NCBI RefSeq assembly: GCF_032854445.1 | Contig: NC_088300.1 | Coordinates: forward strand, 44,674,984-44,738,983 | DNA: 64,000 nt | Source: Liolophura sinensis | Taxonomy: Eukaryota; Mollusca; Polyplacophora; Chitonida; Chitonidae | Direction: 5' to 3' | Notes under the pieces: generated by a model | What the model was told of the DNA's origin: nothing | Database searches by the model: none | What the model saw: the letters and a program-made list of their open reading frames with translations, nothing else | Translations under genes and position numbers: made by a program | Shown: one piece after another, positions 57,716 to 64,000 of the stretch | Layout of the letters: each line of letters opens with the position of its first letter | How positions within the stretch are numbered: position 1 is the stretch's first letter

Positions 57716-58622
57716 ACAAAACAAAAGGTCGAGGATATCACATTTATGATCAAATTTGTGTCTCGTTGAAAAATAATTCTTCCATGTGATCACATGTAAA
57801 GGACCTGGTACGGTACGTGCATGATTGGAGCTTTATATGTCGATTGTCATATAACAGGAAAAGAGTAAAAGAGGACTGAAAACAGGAGTAGCATTACAGG
57901 TGTGTCAGCAGATGTCACTCACAGCTGTAGTCAGTTTCGCTCCTAGAGGTGCACAGTTTCTTGCACTGGGGTATATTCCCCACCTTACCCTACCAGGTCC
58001 ATACCAGGGCTAATAAATCTCCTACAAGTTTCCTCTGTTCTGTCAATATCTAGCCATCTATCGAATATGACAAAGATTCCAGCAGAACCGCACTCCTCCA
58101 TGAGAGGATCGTGACTTAATCTATACTGAAAACCTGGAGATAGTTGATGTCTATCACTGGATTTCAGCAGAATCATGAACCATGTACATGTCACAGGAAA
58201 CCGTTACTTTGTAAAAAAAGTAAAACCCCATAGCGTATAGATCCACTTGTAACCATCATTCAGAAAAAAATGTGCAGGCCACGTACTTTAGACCGTATAT
58301 ATAATGAATGCTGGGAGCAGCAGCCAGCAACAAGAGAGTACTTATCATGGACAATTCCCAAATAGATCTCAATGACTACCGCTTCTACCTAAAATCCACC
58401 AGTCGTCTTGCATGTGGAGCTCTAGTTTCAAACACTTCACATCCCTGGGTTAAATAAAAAATATTTGTAATAAATCTAATACAATCATTGTGTTCAAATT
58501 AAAACAGAAAATCAATGATGAACCCAAGAAAGTGCACAATTTCTACACAACAAGCTGTTATCGATAGTCAGTTTTTGCCGACTGTAGTCGGGGATTGTTT
58601 TCTCTTGTAACAGGTATAAACG
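57716..58622. other. No recognisable gene
   Basis: A 69-codon minus frame (58194-57985) has no motif. No duplicate was noticed. Confidence 0.5.
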
Positions 58623-58785
58623 TCATTTATTTATTTGATCGGTGTTTTACGCCGTACTGAAGAGTATTTCACTTATATGACGGCGGCCAGCATAAAGGTG
58701 TGAGGAAACCGGACAGAGCCCGGCGGAAACCCACGACCATCCGCAGGTTGCTGGAAGACCTTCCCACGTACGGTCAGAGGGTAAA
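58623..58785 (-). repeat. SINE family A, 3' two-thirds
   Basis: TTTATTTATTTGATCGGTGT, TTTACGCCGTACTGAAGAGT, ATTTCACTTATATGACGGCG, GGAAACCGGACAGAGCCCGG, CCATCCGCAGGTTGCTGGAA and CCTTCCCACGTACGGTCAGA. Head missing. Confidence 0.9.
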
Positions 58786-59059
58786 CGTAAAATATTTACA
58801 GTAGCCTGTGTTTAAAGACTCGTTTTAATACCCAATGTGTCAACATATAGGTAAGAAAAGAATGATTGATAATGTTGCCACAAGATACCCCTTATGATGT
58901 CACATGAAGAATATTTTAGCCACTGAGATCTGATGTGCACAACAGTGAAATTTCTTACGAAAGTTAATAACATGGCGATCCAAAAAAATCCATTTTCAAA
59001 TCATGTGACTCCGTTGCTAGGATACACTCGGCTGTTCTTTCCAACATTAAGATCATCTT

Positions 59060-59790
59060 ATTTTACGAGATCATATATGACATACATATCGCCCACTTAA
59101 TGGCGTACATCGTCTTGGTTTCAATTCAAACCTTTCGCGAATTCGGTTGTTAGCGAAGTTTAGCCTGCCGTCGATGCGCGAAGGTAATAATTAATTTGAT
59201 GGCATTCATATTCACGATTAACTGATGCTCTATGATATGAGGTCAGAATACATCTTTGACATGTTGAACATTTTAATCTATACAGCTCCCCAAATATAAG
59301 TTCTAAGATGGTATTTAAAACTTTTGACTGAAGTCACAATATTCTGACTAAAGCCAAAATGTAAAACCTCAGATCTAAGCTTTGTGGGGCTGGAAGTTGA
59401 AGTTTTAACACTTTTTCATTTCTAGGGAACAAAAGTAAGCTCGAGAATTATTTTTCAGATTTTGTCATATCAGAAATGGCTTTGTGAAATTGACCCCGCC
59501 ATCTTTATTTCTGAAGGCGAAGAATAAAGCTGATATCTGATGTAGCCGTCACTGCGAGCGTCTCTCGTTTCAGGTATGCACGGTTGTGATGAGCGGCATC
59601 ACGTCAATCTAAGCGATATGAAACCAAAGTGGGACATCCGGGATTCTCTAGTACAACCTAAAGTCAGTCAATATTGACATGGACCAGTGTACTTTCAAAG
59701 TCAAGCCCAGGGACATGTCCTGTTCATCTATATAGCCAAGCTCTGGGGCATACCATCATCAGATTTCCATTAAACATCATGTTTACTTTT
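59060..59790 (+). repeat. Segmental duplication block R, copy 2
   Basis: Matches 47920-48480 closely. The interval 59398-59590 has no counterpart in copy 1 and sits between AAGCTTTG-GGCTGG and TCACGTCAATCTAAGCGATA. No frame is kept in both copies except short chance ones. Confidence 0.92.
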
Positions 59791-60710
59791 ACAAGTGCGA
59801 ATCAGTCATTTAATGAATGCTTTATTAAAGAAGTGAAATATTCCAAATCACAAAAACTCGTATTAGCTTCAACCAGGTACGAGAGATCAGGTGAACACAT
59901 TGTTCGCCCGAACAAATACACTTGTGTGAAATGTATAAAACAATACCAATAGCAATGTGATCAGTATATACTCTGAGGAAATGAGTTGATGATAGATTTT
60001 TGTAATAAATAGTGAACTGAAAAATATACGTAAAATAACGACTTAAGAAAGAATTCTTTTTCAGAAATATTTGTAGCTCAATTGTAGTTCTAATCTTAAG
60101 ATTTTGGGCTGGAGAGCACTAACTATCATGGCAGCTACAGAAATGCATATACACATGTCCATCGTCACCTCTGTATATAATTAAAATCGCAATGCCCGCG
60201 GCAGCGACAAAAATATTTAGGCAAATCTCCATCGTCACCTCTGTATATATGTATCGATCAAAAATCCAATCTACTTGAGCAAAATAATAGGGCTTGAAGT
60301 TCAGAGAGGAACTGATACATGTTTCATTTCATTTCATTCACCAAAGCATGCAGCAGTACAAACGAATTTATGTTGTTAATAAACTTGGGGGGACAGAAAC
60401 CCCAAGGGGTTTATTATAACCCAATGTAAATTCAATTATGATGTATAGGTACTTATAGATTCAACTGTAATTGATACAACTAAATTTTAACAATATGTAT
60501 ATCATTTGTATACAAATAAAGAGAACATAGTACCCACTGTGTCTGTCGCTACACAGTAAGACAAGTTAACATAAGACATGTACATGAGATGAAGTTTCAC
60601 GGCGCCTAAATTTAGAAAATAGTTATTTTCTTAAGTACTTCGGACTAAGGCAAGGAGCTAGAAGGGCACTTTTTTAGTTTTTTAGTTTTTTATTTTTATT
60701 TTTGTATCAG
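59791..60710. other. No recognisable gene; possible retroposon 3' end
   Basis: CACCTCTGTATATA occurs twice (about 60168 and 60236) within a short direct repeat. The GGGGGGACAGAAACCCCAAG hairpin after TTTCATTTCATTTCATTC (60320-60420) resembles a retroposon end but has no other support. Confidence 0.4.
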
Positions 60711-60749
60711 TGTATTTAGTGAGTTATTTAATCTACACACTAAGAAACC

Positions 60750-61765
60750 GACGATCAAGATGCCGTGATACACACAGATAATAAAATCTGAAATGCCATA
60801 TGTCGTTACCCTTGTACTATTTATCCACAAAAAATAAAAACTGCACATGGAAACTAGTTGGAGATATAATATCCCGGACACGAATACGGATGGACAGACG
60901 GACACAATTACTATACCATAATCTGCTCCGCCTAATGGTAGCGAGCATATAAAATGGACAAATGTGAGACGCGACACATCGTCATATCTGCACCTTTGCA
61001 TCGACCAAAACTCAATTCCGCGAAGTTCATGTCGATCTATACAGCAGATATCAGAGGAGTTGCAACCTGGTTACCATTGCAACTGTGGAAGCGAACAAAG
61101 TCTCGACACATTGTATCCTCTATATCTATGTATGTACCAAAACCTAAAACTGTACATGGGAAACTATTGGAGTTGTAGCCCGGACACGAATACAGACGAA
61201 CAGATGGACAAGATTAGGGCTTACTATACCATGGTCTGCTCCACCCAATGACAGTGGGTGTATATACAAATGGACACATGTAAGGCGTGACACATCGTCA
61301 CATCTTTACCTATGTATCGACCAGGATTCTGGTCCTATGTAAAATAAAAATGGAGTTGTAGCCCTGTGTATTATGTATTCACCAAAAACTAAATCTGAAT
61401 ATGGAAAACAACTGAAGTTGTAGCCCGGACAGGAAATCATATAATATGTATGGGGATGATGGCAATCTGATTACCATGGTAACGGCGAAAATGGACACAT
61501 GAGAGTAACGAGAAATCATCGCCTCTGTATCTAAGTATCCACTAAGAATTAAATATTGAATATGGAAAACAACTGAAGTGCCAGGACAAGTCCATGTCTA
61601 ACTATATAGTAGATATCAGGGAAATACCAACCTGGTTACCACAGCAACGTAGAATTGGACAAATGTGATTCGCGACACATCCTCATCTGTGTATGTACAT
61701 ATCCACCAAAAATTAAAACTCTGATTGGAGCTGTATACCGGACACGAAATCATATCTATTTATAT
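60750..61765. repeat. Diverged long tandem repeat (about 190-300-base spacing)
   Basis: Motifs GACACATCRTCA, ATGTATCGACCAAAA-type strings, GGAGTTGTAGCCCGGACACG, ATATGGAAAACAACTGAAGT and CAACCTGGTTACCA recur at least four times with uneven spacing and large indels. Plus-strand frames of 74 and 95 codons (60954-61251) are by-products of it. Confidence 0.75.
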
Positions 61766-63149
61766 ATAATATATATTGAAATTTGACCACGATGTGTCAC
61801 ACGACATTTTCAGTTAAATTGTTGATTTGCTGAATTGGCACAGATTAGTAAAAGTGAAAACACAACAACGCTACATTTTAACTCAAATGTCGACTTACAT
61901 GATCACTAATCACCTGAGCAGAAACTGATTTTCATTGTATCTAATTAGTCTAAATTTGTTAAATTTGCATGCGTAAAACAACAGGAATGTAACAGTTTCT
62001 CTCTAAAATGTCGCGGTGTTGGACCATCAAACTTTGAACTAAAAGCCAGTGAAGTACGACAATTTATATTGACATTGACTCTGTCTTCATTAGACGGCGA
62101 AAGGCAAAATTTCAACGTACAATGTCATATATTTATAATATAATAAGCCATATATTTCAAAGAACAATTTAGTGCTAAAATAGAGCATTTCTGTCTGCAT
62201 CAGAGTAGATGGAGCAATAGCCACAATGGGCTCCCATATGTTTTCGCGTTTTTTGTTTAATCGCTCGAATAACCAATATACTTAAATTTAGTGCATTTTT
62301 ACGTCATTGTAAAGCGTGTGTTATTCCTTTTGAAGCCCTTTTGCTGAGAACCGGATTTTGAACTTTAGTTTGCATTGTCGTATATTTAAACAAGTTTGTA
62401 CATACCATTTCTTTGTTAAATGACGTGAGCTTCATTCATTTGGGTGTGATCAGGATTTTAGGAAAACCCTCCCCGCCCCAATTCGGACAAATAAACCTCT
62501 GGGGTTTTCAATGACAAACCAAACAATAAATGCACCTATAGGCCTGTTCATTTTGTTGATATTGAGATATTTTTTAATTATTCTTCCTTGAAATGCCAGG
62601 GTCTTTCGCAACTGACAAAGCTCCCCCCCCCCTCCTGTCCATGCCCAATTCTCTGAACAACATATTGATCATGGTGAAAAGTTATATCAGCAGTAGTTCC
62701 TGTATAGTACTGCAGTCTTCTTTAACACCTCGCATCTCGCATACTTGCTGAGGGAGGGGGTTATAACAGGTTTTTTCATTAGGACGGAGGGTTGTGGGGG
62801 GAGCTTTTTTTTTTTTCCTTTTTTTCTTTTTTTGGCGTCCTGTTTTAAAAAAGTAAATGAAATAGAGTAAGTTGAAACGTCTTGCTCTATATAAGGAGGC
62901 TCTGAAACCAGACAGGCATCCACTTCTGGGAAATCCATAACGGTAAGTACAGAGAGCTGTTTAGCTGTAAATTCTTAAACTCTGTACCTGAGGTAATACT
63001 GATTCAACGCATTGGTCAACAGATGATTACACCCAAATGGGACGTATCACATTGCCGATTGTATATTAATCTTGATTTAAAAAAAATGATTACTTAAAAC
63101 AGGAGTATATATTAAGAGGTTGAGATTATTCATTTTCCTTTCAGATTGT
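61766..63149. other. No recognisable gene
   Basis: Contains a poly-C run (about 62623-62633) and a T-rich/A-rich stretch (62805-62870) that yields a lysine-rich minus frame (62938-62687). Nothing is identifiable. Confidence 0.5.
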
Positions 63150-63572
63150 TAACAGTTCAAAATATATGCACAAAGTGTCACGAAAACAATATTTATCTAT
63201 CTATCTATTTAATTCCAATAATATTTAAATTATCATGAGGCAACAGATTTATGAAGAGGTGAATGTCATGGAGAGGGATCGGCATCTTCTCGTCCCTTTC
63301 AGTCCCTTCTTCAATACTCCTATCATTAAGGCATAAATAAATAGTTATAAAAAGTCGGGAGACCTGCGCACAGTTGTTCGAAAGTGTATTGGTTAATACT
63401 GGTATTAAGTCATATTTTATATTTAAAATTTTAGCCAAACTCAGCAGCCAGTGCAGTTCTCCAAAGTAAATGTGTAATTGTGCCAACTGTCACAATTGTC
63501 GTCGCTGCCACGGTTTTCCTCGCTGTGCTGTAAGTCTTTCTTCATACTGTACTAATCCAGCTAGCGCTTATT
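63150..63572 (+). repeat. Block S, copy 2, first of two tandem units
   Basis: Starts at AGTTCAAAATATATGCACAA, includes TCATGAGGCAACAG, and contains the block S core (63355-63572), which matches 48920-49140. It ends at CCAGCTAGCGCTTATTATTA and the next unit begins immediately. Confidence 0.88.
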
Positions 63573-64000
63573 ATTACAGTGCAAAATATAAGCACAAAGT
63601 GTCACAAAAAGAGAGTTTATTTCGGATATCATGAGGCAACAGGTTAATGAGGCAACAGGTTATGAGTAGATAAATGCCATGCTGAGGGATGGGTATCATT
63701 TGATCAGATACTTGACCGAACACATGAAATAAAGCTATAGCCATGAAGCAGTGCGATTGTAATATAATTTGCTACACATTTACATGACCAGTTGGAAAAA
63801 AACTTTACCGAGGTACATTTAAGATGATAAGAGGCTGTATTTTACCGGTTTACCATTTACCAATTGTAACACTGTCGTCGCTACTATGGTCTTGCTCTCT
63901 GCACTGTAAGCCTTTCTTCATACAGTACGAATCCAGCTAGCGCTTAATATCTCTCTGGTGACACTAAGTCAAGACGTTTGTCATATAACTGACGAAGGTC
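63573..64000 (+). repeat. Block S, copy 3, second tandem unit, runs off the window
   Basis: Starts at ACAGTGCAAAATATAAGCAC, with TCATGAGGCAACAGGTTAAT and an extra copy of GAGGCAACAGGTTA. The middle is more diverged (63690-63850). It resumes the core at CTGTCGTCGCTACTATGGTC and ends with ACACTAAGTCAAGACGTTTG and GACGAAGGTC at the edge, matching 49157-49197. Confidence 0.85.

Noticed and set aside
60954-61251. Overlapping 74- and 95-codon frames
   Set aside because: They lie in the diverged long repeat, and equivalent frames are not kept in the neighbouring repeat copies.

Overview
The window looks like nuclear DNA from an animal, most likely a lophotrochozoan such as a mollusc or a close relative. 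It is AT-rich and has long stretches with no open frame, one clearly spliced gene fragment, and many degenerate tRNA-headed SINEs. It also has long (AT)n tracts, short-period satellites and minisatellites. I see no bacterial operon structure, rRNA, canonical tRNA or CRISPR array. Almost every short open frame lies in a repeat or does not persist between duplicated copies, so I do not annotate those as genes.

Layout. Bases 1-14,150 hold a 46-bp minisatellite, two copies of a block I call P (0.18-0.70 and 8.29-9.05 kb) and three direct copies of a block I call Q (about 7.06-8.06, 10.2-12.0 and 12.7-14.15 kb). Bases 15.0-41.6 kb are dominated by one old duplicated unit of about 6-8 kb in three copies. 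Units I (about 15.06-21.30 kb) and II (about 21.36-29.6 kb) are direct. Unit III (about 39.65-32.4 kb, read on the minus strand) is inverted. A further unit-end fragment lies at 41.29-41.65 kb. Units II and III face each other around a spacer of about 2.8 kb (29.6-32.4 kb) that contains an (AT)n tract. Unit II is interrupted by a rearranged LTR-retroelement remnant (24.68-25.61 kb). In it, two LTR 3' ends with proline-tRNA-like primer sites lie as an inverted pair, followed by a short Ty3/Gypsy-like pol frame.

Bases 42-47 kb carry a 20-bp satellite and several SINE families. Bases 47.9-64.0 kb contain a second duplication: 47.92-48.48 kb recurs at 59.06-59.79 kb, and 48.87-49.21 kb recurs at 63.3-63.57 kb and again at 63.86-64.0 kb. 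The one recognisable gene lies between these copies at 49.46-50.85 kb, on the plus strand. It is a von Willebrand factor type A (vWA) domain gene with a visible phase-1 intron, a frameshift in the middle of the domain and a changed metal-site residue, so it is probably a decaying or mis-assembled copy. Minisatellites at 57.04-57.72 kb and a diverged long repeat at 60.75-61.76 kb complete the right side.

No pathway or system of cooperating genes is visible. The main interest is the duplication architecture, the palindromic LTR remnant and the vWA gene.
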